Assembly: GCA_050246015.1 (NCBI GenBank)
Contig: JBFWWU010000001.1
Coordinates: forward strand, 248,001 to 312,000
Source: JTS-AC122 sp050246015
GTDB taxonomy: Bacteria > Planctomycetota > Phycisphaerae > Phycisphaerales > UBA1924
Direction of reading: 5' to 3'
Length of the DNA stretch: 64,000 nucleotides
The position numbers and the translations under genes were made by a program. Position 1 is the first letter of the stretch. Each line of letters starts with the position of its first letter. The notes beneath the pieces were generated by a model. The model searched no databases. It was not told the DNA's origin and saw nothing but the letters and a program-made list of their open reading frames with translations. This document shows, piece after piece, positions 44,701-53,446 of the stretch.

Positions 44701-45366
44701 CTTGCGGTCGGCGATGAACGCCAGCCCGCGCCCGCCATTCGATTCATACTTCGCGAAGTGCTGCTTGCTCCAGGCCCGCACGTCGTCCCACGACCGCGCC
44801 GACCCATCCACATCCGTGAACACCGGGTCCGTCAGCCGGTCCGGGTCGTACATCTGAAGCAAACTCGCCTGTGCCCACAGGCTCGACCGGCCGCGATTAA
44901 TCGGGTGCAGCGGATTTCCCTCGATCTTCGTCGGACGCCCCTCGTGCGACTCGACCAGGATCCCCTCCGCTCCGCCCCCCGGCAGCGGGAAACTGCTCGC
45001 AAAATACAGCGACTTGCCCGGGATCGTCTCCTCCGGCACGCGCTGCGAATACGGCATGATCGTGTGCTCGGGCCGCCGACACCCAGGAATCGTCGCTGCC
45101 CCCGCCAGCGCCACCGACGCGCCCATGATCTTCATGAACGTCCGGCGCGACCCTTTCATCAACTCCGACGCGCCCGCCGGGAACTCTCGCTCCAGCCACT
45201 CCCGGAACTCCGGCGTGTCCAGCGCGTCATCAACGCTCCGCCAGTACGCACGCCCGCTTCCGCTAGCGCCCACCAGCGAATGCGGCGTCCGCTCCGAATG
45301 CTTCGGGCGTGCTTTGCTTGCGTCTTTCTTCCCCGTCGTCGACGGGCATTGATCTATCTGGCTCAT
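41776..45366 (-). CDS. actB: Alternative Complex III subunit ActB, molybdopterin-fold and iron-sulfur fusion
   Basis: About 1196 residues. A twin-arginine signal (RRTFMKIMGASVALAGA) near residue 75 indicates export to the periplasmic side. Residues about 90-740 form a molybdopterin-oxidoreductase-like domain that in this family lacks the cofactor. The C-terminal part (about 830-1080) has four Cys groups: CIGCDVCTIACQ, CVHCENAPCETVC, CIGTRYCANNC, and KCSYC with CQQACP, as for three [4Fe-4S] and one [3Fe-4S] cluster. The C-terminus has HGHDHDHDGHGH. The start is set at MSQIDQ (45366). Confidence 0.95.
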   Translation of the reverse strand: MSQIDQCPSTTGKKDASKARPKHSERTPHSLVGASGSGRAYWRSVDDALDTPEFREWLEREFPAGASELMKGSRRTFMKIMGASVALAGAATIPGCRRPEHTIMPYSQRVPEETIPGKSLYFASSFPLPGGGAEGILVESHEGRPTKIEGNPLHPINRGRSSLWAQASLLQMYDPDRLTDPVFTDVDGSARSWDDVRAWSKQHFAKYESNGGRGLAFIADRKTSPTRDAVRSRLLKKWPEAKWVSYDPLQSDDAVRGSAMAFGKPMREIYALDKASVIVALDRDFMHHEPMSLVYARQYTAGRRALTTKDSMNRLYAIESAFSITGGKADHRLQLAPSVIPAAVVMLAKEVLAKDGVKKSNALGQAVANIGTPQGLTIDAKVEKWIKALADDLTGGNLGKSAVMPGASLPAPVQALVHALNDALGNVGKTVSYLAMSEEEAASSVAGIREVAEGINARTIDTVVCLNVNPVYDAPAELNFAEVFKKAPMRMTLSVDMNETVAASNWRLNGAHFLEAWGDTEAYDGTIAPIQPLIAPLYNGKSDIELLAMMMGEEQWKGYDLVRATWEKKAGAEGFEKKWRRALHDGVLAGTSGAAADAGSDIGTKAAMALAGFGLSTGPNSSAMDVVFTVGHVGDGRLANVAWVQEIPDPVSKIVWDNVAYVSPKTAKELGIVQQKETVKKRGARMVTVTIGEQSMDIAAWAVPGVADNTIVLPLGYGRDVCGRVGRGVGFNTYRIRGSASRRVASGARLATTTAGSKWYNISTTQQHGAMEGRSLVREVDLAAWAKHGDEVARPTDPYGNEKTLNFAEQLGDLAHAPANVSIYKNPFNQSKDGAAPGSAYSKGPQWGMTIDLTTCIGCDVCTIACQAENNIPVVGKIEVNKHREMHWIRVDRYFVSDANRGAESADPSDAALSMSFQPVACVHCENAPCETVCPVNATVHGPEGINYMTYNRCIGTRYCANNCPYKVRRFNFFDFGVAKFNGDHKLEEVLPGGGPKNVNLIPPRLRARLDEITKMQMNPNVTVRSRGVMEKCSYCMQRINEARIEMKLSDLKVAGSGPTPPIPDGFFQAACQQACPTGAITFGDILDTQTEYDDPLFPGGKRRGSLVYNMREHGRSYMLLGFLNTRPRTTHMVSVLNPNPAIRSPIADPFEHGHDHDHDGHGHTMNGRGVGDGWNEDKGHKLSLAVLGAGRGVHA

Positions 45367-45397
45367 GAGTGTCTCGTTTGATCTGGCGCGATACTCG

Positions 45398-47592
45398 CTA
45401 CTGGCACCCGGCAAAGAAGCACGTTAGGAAATCGAAGAATCCTGCGAGTTCGTAGAGCCGTCACCGTTGTAGTCGCTGGTGCTCATCCCGGGCGGGCACG
45501 TGCCGCCAAAGAAGCACGCAAGGAAATCAAAGAAATCCTGTGAATTCAGGTACTGATCGCAGTTCACGTTGCACGGGCACGGCCCCATAAGTTCATCGCA
45601 TGTGTCGATGCAGCCGTCGCTGTCATGGTCCACATGGGCCCCGTCGCAGCGCAGTTCGCAGTCGTCGCTGATGTTATTGCCGTTGCAATCGACGAGCGGA
45701 TTCCACGTGCTCTCTGGGTCTATGAAATCCTCGTTCCCGATCGAACCGGCGCAGTCCAGGTTGCTGCAATCCGAGCCGATGTTGAAATAGTAGTAGATTG
45801 GATTCCCGTTCTGATCCAGAAACTCAACGTCCGGCTTTCCAACGACACCTGCGCAAACAATCCCCTCGGGCTCCACGCTCACTCGATACCGGCCGGTTGC
45901 CAAGTCGCCGACGGTACCCGAATAATGCACTCGCAACGTACGCGACATCCCGCTTGGATTCACAGTCGCCGTGAACATATCGGTGAAATCGCCCCAGACG
46001 CTGACACCTGCCTGATTTCTGATCTGCCGCTCGACGAGCACGGCTCGCTGTCCCGGCCCGCGTGCAACCGGTCCATACAAACGGATCAGAATGCCCCGAG
46101 GGTCAGAGCCATTGGGCTCAAAATCCGCTCGCCGAAAGTACGTGCCGCTCGCCGGCGTGCAATCACTCGCGTAGTACCGAAACGGTGCGAGGCCGACAGC
46201 TCCGCCACCGATATCTGCTGACACGCGACGGTAATATGGAGCCTGGTTCGGCTGTGCCTGACTCGAGTTGAGCGTGATCGCGCCTGCGCCGGTACCAACT
46301 CGTACGGTGCCGCTCCAAGCGCCGCTCCCGCCGTTATTGTTGATGACCACCTGCCCGGCGAGCCCCTGGGCCTGATTGATCTGAACTACAGCGGTCGATT
46401 GCAGGCTGTTCCCGATCAGGATCTTTCCGGTTCTGGCAACGGAGTTCAACGTAATCATCGACGAGGAGGTGGATGTTCCGCTGCCACGAATGTCGATCGT
46501 ACCCGTGAGAGCGCCACCGCTGATGTCTCCTTCGAGGTTCCCGGTGAGCAGGATAGTTCCGGCAATGGCGCCTTGGTCCGTATTGATGCTTCCATTAACT
46601 CCGACGTGACGAATCGAGATCGTGCGACCCGTCACCAGGGAGGTGGCGGTGATCGGCAAGTGGATGTCGTTTACGAATGTAATGTTCGCTTGAAGATCCC
46701 CAGCCACACGAACGCCGTCAGTGGGCATCCCGCTGAAAAGAAACCGAGAGGTCAACGAACCGCTGAATACGCCCGCGCGCGTTCGCAGCCGTTGAATCCC
46801 ACCGAAATTGCCATCTGTGTTGCCTTGATTCGTCGTGATGTTTGCATAGATCGCATTGGCGTCGATCGTGCCGATGCCGTCCTTGGCCGTGATCGTGCGA
46901 ACATTCGTCAATGTTCCAATGCTCCCGGCAATGTTGATCGTCCCAATGGTACCGTTCGGCGCGGTGATATGTCCCGTAAGATCTCCGCTATTTGTGGTGA
47001 GTACAGTTCCGATCATTCCTCCGCTAGCCGTGATTGCTTGGGAAATAGATCCGGCAGCCTGGACCAACTGGAGGCCTCCCCTCGTCACAGTAATGCTGCC
47101 GGTGATCCCGCCACCAAGTGCTCTGATGGCGTACAACAGTGGACTTAGGTTCAACGCGTCAAGTTGAGCAATGTTTGCCTGAATAGCACCGTCCGCGTCC
47201 ACCCGCACGACACGCTCAGCAACCACCGACCCAGTGAGGTCGCCCGAGCAGTATGACTGCACGCAGGTGCGCGTTGATCCTTGATCAACACCACCCCAGT
47301 TGACACAGGCAGTTGCGGCGAAGGGTGCGCCGAATGTGAAATCGCTGTTCGCCGGTGTAGCGATGAGCAGATCGATGAGAACCCCGGCGCTCCCGGTAAA
47401 CCTCACTTGTCCAAGACTCTCAACTCCCGGATTGTCTGAATAGATCCGCCATGACCCGGTGTTGGGATTGCTGATCGTCACGTCAAATCCATAATCCGGC
47501 CCCGGCTGCCCGCGCGCCGCACCACACGCCCCGGCCAACGCCAGGCTCGTCATCATCAACCGTGATGCGCCTAACTCGCGGATCAGATTCAT
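45398..47592 (-). CDS. Secreted dockerin-type surface protein, frameshifted at the C-terminus
   Basis: The open frame has 722 residues (stop at 45424). A signal peptide of about 28 residues precedes a beta-rich region with many short Gly/Thr/Ile repeats (GTINIAGSIGTL-like, spaced about 20-30 residues). EF-hand-like and Cys-containing segments end in NSQDFFDFLACFF and then DYNGDGSTNSQD. At that point the frame goes to SSIS and stops. Adding one T near 45438-45440 (minus strand) restores FFDFLTCFFAGCQ and a stop at 45398. The real C-terminus is therefore one base out of frame. The gene lies between actA and actB, 10 bases after the actA stop. Confidence 0.85.
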
Positions 47593-47602
47593 TCCTTTTC
47601 GT

Positions 47603-48418
47603 CTAGTAGTGACACGCCCCGCAGTTCTCCGGCAGCAGGTGCAGCGTCTTGGACTTCAGTTCGTTCAGCAGCGCCTCGCCCCCCGGCGAGCCCGCCTTGG
47701 TGATCGACGCCGACGACGCCGCGTTCCCGTCGCGCAACTGCTCCTCCACCCAGAACAAGTCCGTCACCTTCTCCTTCGGCACCAGGTTCGGTGTCGGATT
47801 GCGGTGGCAATCCAGGCACCACCCCATGCTCAGCGATTGCGTCTGGTGCACCACCGGCATCCGCGCGATCATCCCATGGCACGAATAGCAACTCACCCCC
47901 GCGTTCACGTGCACGTTGTGCGGAAAGTTCCTCACATAGTCCGGCAACTTGTGCACCCGCCGCCACTGGATCGACTCATCTTTCTCGTACGCGTCTCGCA
48001 CAAACCACACCCGGTCGTCCGGCGCGAACAACGGGCTCACGTGGTCCTTGGCGTGGCATCCATAGCACGTCGCCACCGCCGGCACGTTCGCCTCCGGCGA
48101 CTTCTCAACATTCGAATGGCAATACCGGCAATCCAGTCCCAACTTCCCCGCGTGGATCAGATGACTGAACCCCGGATAGTCAACCCCAGCCACCGTGCCC
48201 GCCTTCAGACCCGTCCCCGGCGCCAACCGCTCCTGTTCCGTCATCTGCCGGGTGTACTCCACCGACATCAGCGGCTGCGCCGGCATATACCCCACCTCCC
48301 AGAACTTGGGCGTGAAGTAATACCACACCAGCCCCACGATCGCCGTCACCGTCACCGCGCCCCCCACCGCCCCAACCGTCGGCAGGTGATTCGTCCACTT
48401 CGGGAATATGGTCGACAC
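47603..48418 (-). CDS. actA: Alternative Complex III subunit ActA, pentaheme cytochrome c
   Basis: 271 residues, first gene of the operon. One N-terminal membrane helix (about 17-35) anchors a periplasmic domain with five CxxCH sites: CRYCH, CYGCH, CYSCH, CLDCH and CGACH. This count and order fit ActA of ACIII, which relays electrons from the iron-sulfur clusters of ActB. It is divergent from ctaA. Confidence 0.95.
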   Translation of the reverse strand: MSTIFPKWTNHLPTVGAVGGAVTVTAIVGLVWYYFTPKFWEVGYMPAQPLMSVEYTRQMTEQERLAPGTGLKAGTVAGVDYPGFSHLIHAGKLGLDCRYCHSNVEKSPEANVPAVATCYGCHAKDHVSPLFAPDDRVWFVRDAYEKDESIQWRRVHKLPDYVRNFPHNVHVNAGVSCYSCHGMIARMPVVHQTQSLSMGWCLDCHRNPTPNLVPKEKVTDLFWVEEQLRDGNAASSASITKAGSPGGEALLNELKSKTLHLLPENCGACHY

Positions 48419-48713
48419 GCGCTGGTTCCCTTATTGATGATCGATTTCAGGGTTTGTTCATGCAAACGGGCTGAAAACCGCTCGCTTCACTCGCTTGCCT
48501 CCCCCTGCCACAGAATCCTGTCAGACACGAATTCATACACAGAATAGCGGACTTCGAGCATCCCCGCCCGCTTCACATTCTTCTCTACACTTTCTATCCA
48601 GCGAAAAGAAATTCTGTAGGACCGGAATTTGGCCGACCACCGCCTATCCTGTCAAGCCGAAATGCTGTCAAAAACCAAATGAGATTCAGTCTCAATCAAT
48701 AAACCAGACTGAC
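48419..48713. promoter_or_regulatory. Divergent intergenic region between actA and ctaA
   Basis: 295 bases without a gene. It must hold the promoters of both the ACIII/caa3 operon and ctaA. It is less GC-rich than its surroundings, particularly 48580-48715. GAGATTCAGTCTC (48681-48693) is a short inverted repeat close to ctaA. I cannot assign exact -35/-10 boxes. Confidence 0.5.
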
Positions 48714-50183
48714 ATGTCTGATTTTCTGCGGACCCTCGGCTCTTCGGAGTGGCGACCCATGCGAACTATCGGACCCGCGCTCACCTGCGGCTTCACGATC
48801 GCCGCCAGCATGTGGTGCATCTGGTTTCTCTTGCATCTGCCGGGTGTGAACACATCGCCGGCGTTGCAGGGTTCGCTGATCTTCGCGGGAATGTGCGTGG
48901 CGGGGTTCACTTCCGGCCGGAGGGTGCGCGTTGGCCGTCGAGTTGTGCTTGTCGGAGCGCTTTCGGGCCTGATTGCCGCCGGCATCAACGTCATGGTGCT
49001 GGGGTCGTACCTGACTCAGGCCACGCCGCTAGACCCCAACGCGCCCGACGCCGCGGCTCAGGCGTCGCTGCATCCTTCGACGCCGATCGTGCTGCTGGGA
49101 TTCACGGCTCTGAGCATGGCGGTCGCGGCCCTGACGGTCACCATGGGGTCAGCGACCCGGTACTGGCGTCGGGAGAATGTCCAGGCCGCTGACGCCGACT
49201 GGCATGCCCGGTTCTCGGTGGTGCTGGCAGTGCTGATCATGCCCCTGCTGCTCATCGGGGCTGCGGTGACCAGCACCGGCTCCGGATTAGCCGTGCCCGA
49301 CTGGCCGGGCACGTACGGCGCGAACATGGTCATGTACCCGATCGGGCTCATGACCCGCCCACGGATCGTCATCGAGCACGGGCACCGCCTCTTCGGCATG
49401 CTCATCGGGCTGACGACACTCGTGCTGATGCTGCTGTCGGTGTGCGGGCAGCGTCCGCGCTTCGTCAAGGTCTGGGCTGTCGGGCTCCTGCTTCTGGTGG
49501 GCCTCCAGGGCTACCTGGGCGGGCAGCGCGTGGTGCAGACCAGCGCGGTCCTGGGCGTGATCCACGGCGTGACAGCACAACTCTTCTTTGCGCTCGCGGT
49601 CGCGTACGCCGTGGTCGTTTCTCCGCTGTTCCGGTCGCTCGGGCATCCGGAACTCGCGCGCCACCGCTACGCGTGGCCCCCGCTGAGCGAGGTCGCGGGA
49701 ACGGGACTCGACGCCGCGCTGCTGGTGCGACGGCTGAAGGTCTTCGCGGCCGCGGCCACCCATTCGCTGATTCTGCAACTGATCCTGGGCGCCCTGTACC
49801 GCCACCTGCGCCAACCCCACGCCCTGTGGGCGCACATCGGATTCTCGGTGGTCGTGGTCATCGCGGCGTCAGCCGGCGGGTTCATCGCGGTTCGCCTCGG
49901 CGACGCGCTGCGGTCCGAACCGCTGCGGCGAACAATCAAGCGGCTGGGCACCGGCATGGTTGCCGTAGTGTTCCTGCAGTTTTTGCTCGGTTGGCTCGCT
50001 TTCTGGGTCGTCCAGACGACCGAGCGGTCGGTGACCCCCTTTACCGAGGCGACCACCGCGCCGCAAGTGCCGGTCCATGCGGCCCTCATCCCCACGATTC
50101 ACCAGGCCAACGGCGCCGTGCTGTTTGCCCTGGCCGCCATGATGTACGCGTGGTCGATCCGGTTCAAGCGACTCCCGGCGTGA
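48714..50183 (+). CDS. ctaA: Heme A synthase
   Basis: 489 residues. CtaA motifs TSTGSGLAVPDWPGTYG, EHGHRLFGMLIG, VIHGVTAQLFFALA, THSLILQLILG and HQANGAVLF contain the four heme-ligand His. It converts heme O from CtaB into heme A for CtaD. An N-terminal extension of about 150 residues with three or more further helices is not part of the usual 300-340-residue enzyme. The start may also be the ATG at 48759, which has GGAG upstream. It is placed divergently from the operon that needs its product. Confidence 0.9.
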   Translation: MSDFLRTLGSSEWRPMRTIGPALTCGFTIAASMWCIWFLLHLPGVNTSPALQGSLIFAGMCVAGFTSGRRVRVGRRVVLVGALSGLIAAGINVMVLGSYLTQATPLDPNAPDAAAQASLHPSTPIVLLGFTALSMAVAALTVTMGSATRYWRRENVQAADADWHARFSVVLAVLIMPLLLIGAAVTSTGSGLAVPDWPGTYGANMVMYPIGLMTRPRIVIEHGHRLFGMLIGLTTLVLMLLSVCGQRPRFVKVWAVGLLLLVGLQGYLGGQRVVQTSAVLGVIHGVTAQLFFALAVAYAVVVSPLFRSLGHPELARHRYAWPPLSEVAGTGLDAALLVRRLKVFAAAATHSLILQLILGALYRHLRQPHALWAHIGFSVVVVIAASAGGFIAVRLGDALRSEPLRRTIKRLGTGMVAVVFLQFLLGWLAFWVVQTTERSVTPFTEATTAPQVPVHAALIPTIHQANGAVLFALAAMMYAWSIRFKRLPA

Positions 50184-50386
50184 ACCTGTACGGCCGGGGC
50201 GTCACAGTTTGACATGCCCCGGCACAATCCGAACGGTCGCGGCCTCCCCGCGCGCGTTCGACCAAAGCCGCGACGCCGCCCAACCGAAACTCTATGTAAT
50301 CCCGCGAGGATGCGGACCGTCTGACGCATGCGCCCGTGACGACGCAGTATCAGACGGCGTGCAGACCGGTTCACGGAGGACGGAAC

Positions 50387-50644
50387 ATGAGCGGCTCGGA
50401 ACGAGCATTCGACAAGGTGAAATCGATCCTGACCAAACTGGATCGGAACATCGACGCGGCGCGCGAGCGTCGCCTGCACGGCACGCGCGTGCCGCCGCCC
50501 AAGCCCGCTCCCGTCCCTTCGCCGGCCGCCACGACCCCGCCCGGCACCATCATCGGCGCCGCCGAGGGTGCCCGGTCGCCAGGGCCCGCCTCCCCCGGCT
50601 CGATTTTCGGTCGCGCCACCCCGATCCGGTCCGCCGACCGATAA
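50387..50644 (+). CDS. Small Pro/Ala-rich hypothetical protein
   Basis: 85 residues with no membrane segment. The N-terminal 35 residues are helical and charged (AFDKVKSILTKLDRNIDAAR); the remainder is rich in Pro, Ala and Gly. GGAGG lies 7 bases before the ATG. It lies about 120 bases upstream of the STAS gene on the same strand. No family is recognised. Confidence 0.6.
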   Translation: MSGSERAFDKVKSILTKLDRNIDAARERRLHGTRVPPPKPAPVPSPAATTPPGTIIGAAEGARSPGPASPGSIFGRATPIRSADR

Positions 50645-50768
50645 CGCTCCGGTGACCGCCGAGGGCGGGCACATCACAAGACCGGGCCTTGTGAACGCAT
50701 CGTGATTCACGAACTTCCGCGACCGCGTCTCTCTGACCGAGCGACGGGCGCGGACCAACGCCCGGGAC

Positions 50769-51242
50769 TTGCACATGTTCTTCAGTCATCGTCGAACCCG
50801 ATCGGCCAAGGGCAATGAGGACCGACACGCCTCCAGCGCGTCGCAGGAAGTCGCGCGGCTCGCCGAGGCGATGTCGGCGATGAAGACGCCCGTCGCGCAC
50901 ATCGAGGTCCTGGGGCGCACGCTCGTCGCGACCGTGCAGGAGCCCGAACTCACCGCGCCCAAGGCGGCGGACCTCCGCGATGAACTCCTCATCAAACTCG
51001 CGACCCGGCCCGACTCACGCCACGTCGTGCTCGACTTCCAGAACGTCGATTATCTGGACTCCGCCTGCCTGGGGATGCTCCTGCACATCCACCGCGAAAT
51101 CCGGTCTCGCGGCGGGCGCATGGCGATCGCCAGCGCCAAGACCCGCGTCGAGGGCTTGTTCAAACTGACGCGCCTGGAACAACTCTTCCCCATGAAGCGT
51201 TCGGTGATCGACGCCGTCAACGTCGTCGAACAACTTCAATGA
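50769..51242 (+). CDS. STAS-domain protein (anti-sigma factor antagonist-like)
   Basis: 157 residues. The C-terminal 110 residues are a STAS domain: VVLDFQNVDYLDSACLGMLLHIHREI with the Ser of DSACLG at the usual phosphorylation site. The first 40 residues are basic and unstructured. Such proteins bind anti-sigma kinases or act in partner-switching. No rsbW-like kinase or sigma factor is adjacent, so the partner is unknown. Confidence 0.85.
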   Translation: MHMFFSHRRTRSAKGNEDRHASSASQEVARLAEAMSAMKTPVAHIEVLGRTLVATVQEPELTAPKAADLRDELLIKLATRPDSRHVVLDFQNVDYLDSACLGMLLHIHREIRSRGGRMAIASAKTRVEGLFKLTRLEQLFPMKRSVIDAVNVVEQLQ

Positions 51243-51254
51243 CCCGGCCCGCCT

Positions 51255-51665
51255 TCACGAGCGGACCACGATCAGCGCCCCGATCAGCAGCGCATTGATG
51301 ACCGTCAGGACAAGCGCGACGATGATCGCGCCGAAATACCAGCGCGCCAGACGATGCCGCGCCAGCCCCCAGCACACCAGCACGTACAGGAACACCGGGC
51401 TGAGCGCCAGCGACCAGAACGTGAGGCGAGCATTCAGCGCGTACCCCGGCGCGAGTTTGTCCACCAGCGGCGCGATCAGCCCGACAAAGGCCGGGGCCAG
51501 ACACCACGGCGCCACCAGCCAGTACCACCACCACGCCTGCCGCGAAATCTCGTGCAGGTCGCGCGTGGCGAACTCGCGTTCGCACTCGTGGCAGCGGATG
51601 CGGCCTTCGCCCGCCGGGATGCGCCCGAACTGGTCGTACCCGCAGTATGGACAGAACCGCTTCAC
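51255..51665 (-). CDS. Zinc-ribbon membrane protein
   Basis: 136 residues. The N-terminus has CPYCGYDQ and a second CHEC pair (CHECEREF), giving a zinc ribbon on the cytoplasmic side. Three membrane helices follow, with WWWYWLVAPWCLAPAFVGLI and YFGAIIVALVLTVINALLIG. The start is a GTG at 51665 (VKRFCPYCGYD); no ATG fits. It is divergent from xylB, which also begins with GTG, 63 bases away. The function is unknown. Confidence 0.75.
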   Translation of the reverse strand: MKRFCPYCGYDQFGRIPAGEGRIRCHECEREFATRDLHEISRQAWWWYWLVAPWCLAPAFVGLIAPLVDKLAPGYALNARLTFWSLALSPVFLYVLVCWGLARHRLARWYFGAIIVALVLTVINALLIGALIVVRS

Positions 51666-51728
51666 CGTCGATTGTTCCCGCCGGGCGCCCGCCCCGCCCG
51701 GGCCCGCACGACGCAGTACACTGCCGCC

Positions 51729-53294
51729 GTGAAGCACTTCATCGGGATCGACATCGGAACATCGGCGACCAAGGCGCTGGTGATCGACGCGGGCGGGCGA
51801 TTCGTCGCCGCGGCGTCCTCCGACCACACCCTCTCGCAGCCCCGCCCGGGCTGGTCCGAACAGGCGCCCTCGACCTGGTGGCACGCGGCGTGCGACGCCG
51901 CCCGCTCGCTCCTGAATCGCGTCGATCCCGCCTCCATCGACGGGATCGGGCTCAGCGGTCAGATGCACGGGCTCGTGCTGCTCTCCGAGCGTGCCCTGGC
52001 ACACGCCGCCGACCCCACCCACCCGGGCGAACCGGACGATCCGCTTCGCCCCGCGATCCTCTGGAACGACCAGCGCACCGCGGACGAGTGCGCCCACATC
52101 GAGCGTGCCCTGGGCGGTGATGGAGGCCGCGCCGAGATGGTCCGGCTCGTCGGGAACGCCGCCCTCACCGGCTTCACCGCGCCCAAACTGCTCTGGGTCC
52201 GGGCGCACGAACCCGGCATCTTCGCGCAGGCTCGCGCCCTGTGCATGCCCAAGGATTTCGTGGCGCTTCGCCTGACCGGATCGCTCGCGACTGACGTGGG
52301 CGACGCGTCCGGGACGCTCCTCTTCGAGCCTGCCCGCCGCGCTTGGTCCGACCGCGCCCTACAGCGACTCGGGATACCGCCTTCGCTGCTCCCGCCCGTG
52401 CTGGAATCGACCCGGGTGGTCGGACGCGTGACTCGTTGGGCGTCGGACCGCACCGGCCTTCGTGAGGGCACGCCCGTCGTCATCGGCTCCGGCGACAACA
52501 TGACCAGCGCCGTCGGCGCCGGGGTCGTTGCACAGGGTGACGTCGCCGCGGTGCTCGGGACCAGCGGCGTCATCGTCGCCCATGCCGACACCCCCATCCC
52601 GGATCTTGCCTCGACCATCCCGGGCCGCACCCATCTGATGTGCTCGGCGACCGGCGCGTGGTGCGTCACCGGATGCATGCTCGCCGCCGGCGGTTGCCTC
52701 CGCTGGTTCCGCGATACCCTCGCCCCGGGCGTGCCCTACGCCTCCCTCATGCACGAGGCCTCCGCAATCGCTCCCGGCGCCGATGGCCTGATCTTCCTCC
52801 CCTACCTCACCGGCGAGCGCTGCCCACACCCGGACCCGCTCGCGCGCGCCGCGTTTATCGGGCTCACCGCTCGACACACCCGCGCTCACATGATCCGCGC
52901 GATCATCGAGGGCGTCTCGTTCTCCATGGCCCAGATCCTCGACATCCTCAGGTCGCAGGGCGCTCGCCCCGCGTGCATCCGCCTGACCGGCGGCGGAGCG
53001 AAGTCCCCGCTCTGGAGGCAGGTTCTCTGTGACCTTGCTCAATGCCCGCTCGTCATCAACGACTGCGACGAAGGCCCGGCGCTCGGCGCGGCGATCCTGG
53101 CAGGGGTCGGCGCCGGACATTGGGATTCTCCCGTGCGCGCGGCCCGCGAGGTCGTCCGTGAATCCTCGCGGACGAACCCCGGGAATCCCTCGGCCTACGC
53201 CGCTTCCCGCCGCGTCTTTGAGTCGCTCTACGAGTCTCTCAGGCCCGCGAACGAGCAACTGTCGCGTGTCGAGCACGGCACGTCGCCGCCCTAA
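51729..53294 (+). CDS. xylB: Xylulokinase (FGGY family)
   Basis: 521 residues. FIGIDIGTSATKALVID is the N-terminal ATP-binding motif. GIGLSGQMHGLVLL and LRPAILWNDQRTADE are specific for xylulokinase. GVSFSMAQILDILRSQG and LTGGGAKSPLWRQVL are C-terminal FGGY motifs. It phosphorylates D-xylulose for the pentose phosphate route. The start is a GTG at 51729. No xylose isomerase or transporter gene is nearby. Confidence 0.92.
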   Translation: MKHFIGIDIGTSATKALVIDAGGRFVAAASSDHTLSQPRPGWSEQAPSTWWHAACDAARSLLNRVDPASIDGIGLSGQMHGLVLLSERALAHAADPTHPGEPDDPLRPAILWNDQRTADECAHIERALGGDGGRAEMVRLVGNAALTGFTAPKLLWVRAHEPGIFAQARALCMPKDFVALRLTGSLATDVGDASGTLLFEPARRAWSDRALQRLGIPPSLLPPVLESTRVVGRVTRWASDRTGLREGTPVVIGSGDNMTSAVGAGVVAQGDVAAVLGTSGVIVAHADTPIPDLASTIPGRTHLMCSATGAWCVTGCMLAAGGCLRWFRDTLAPGVPYASLMHEASAIAPGADGLIFLPYLTGERCPHPDPLARAAFIGLTARHTRAHMIRAIIEGVSFSMAQILDILRSQGARPACIRLTGGGAKSPLWRQVLCDLAQCPLVINDCDEGPALGAAILAGVGAGHWDSPVRAAREVVRESSRTNPGNPSAYAASRRVFESLYESLRPANEQLSRVEHGTSPP

Positions 53295-53446
53295 CAAAAT
53301 CCCTTGTACGTCCGCATCACGCCCAGCGATTTTTCTGGCATCGCGCGATATCCAACCCTTTGGACTGGAATTCTCCCCTCGGATCAGGCACACTATTCCC
53401 TTACAGTCGTTGGTTCCGTTCTGCGCAGGCAGAGGAGATAAAAGAG

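Noticed and set aside
43615..45381. A 588-codon plus-strand open frame over actB
   Set aside because: Arg/His-rich shadow of the ActB codon pattern; no start site or domain.
51729..51731. An earlier xylB start in the long open frame from 51354
   Set aside because: The added residues overlap the divergent zinc-ribbon gene and do not resemble FGGY kinases, whose N-terminus begins at the GTG.
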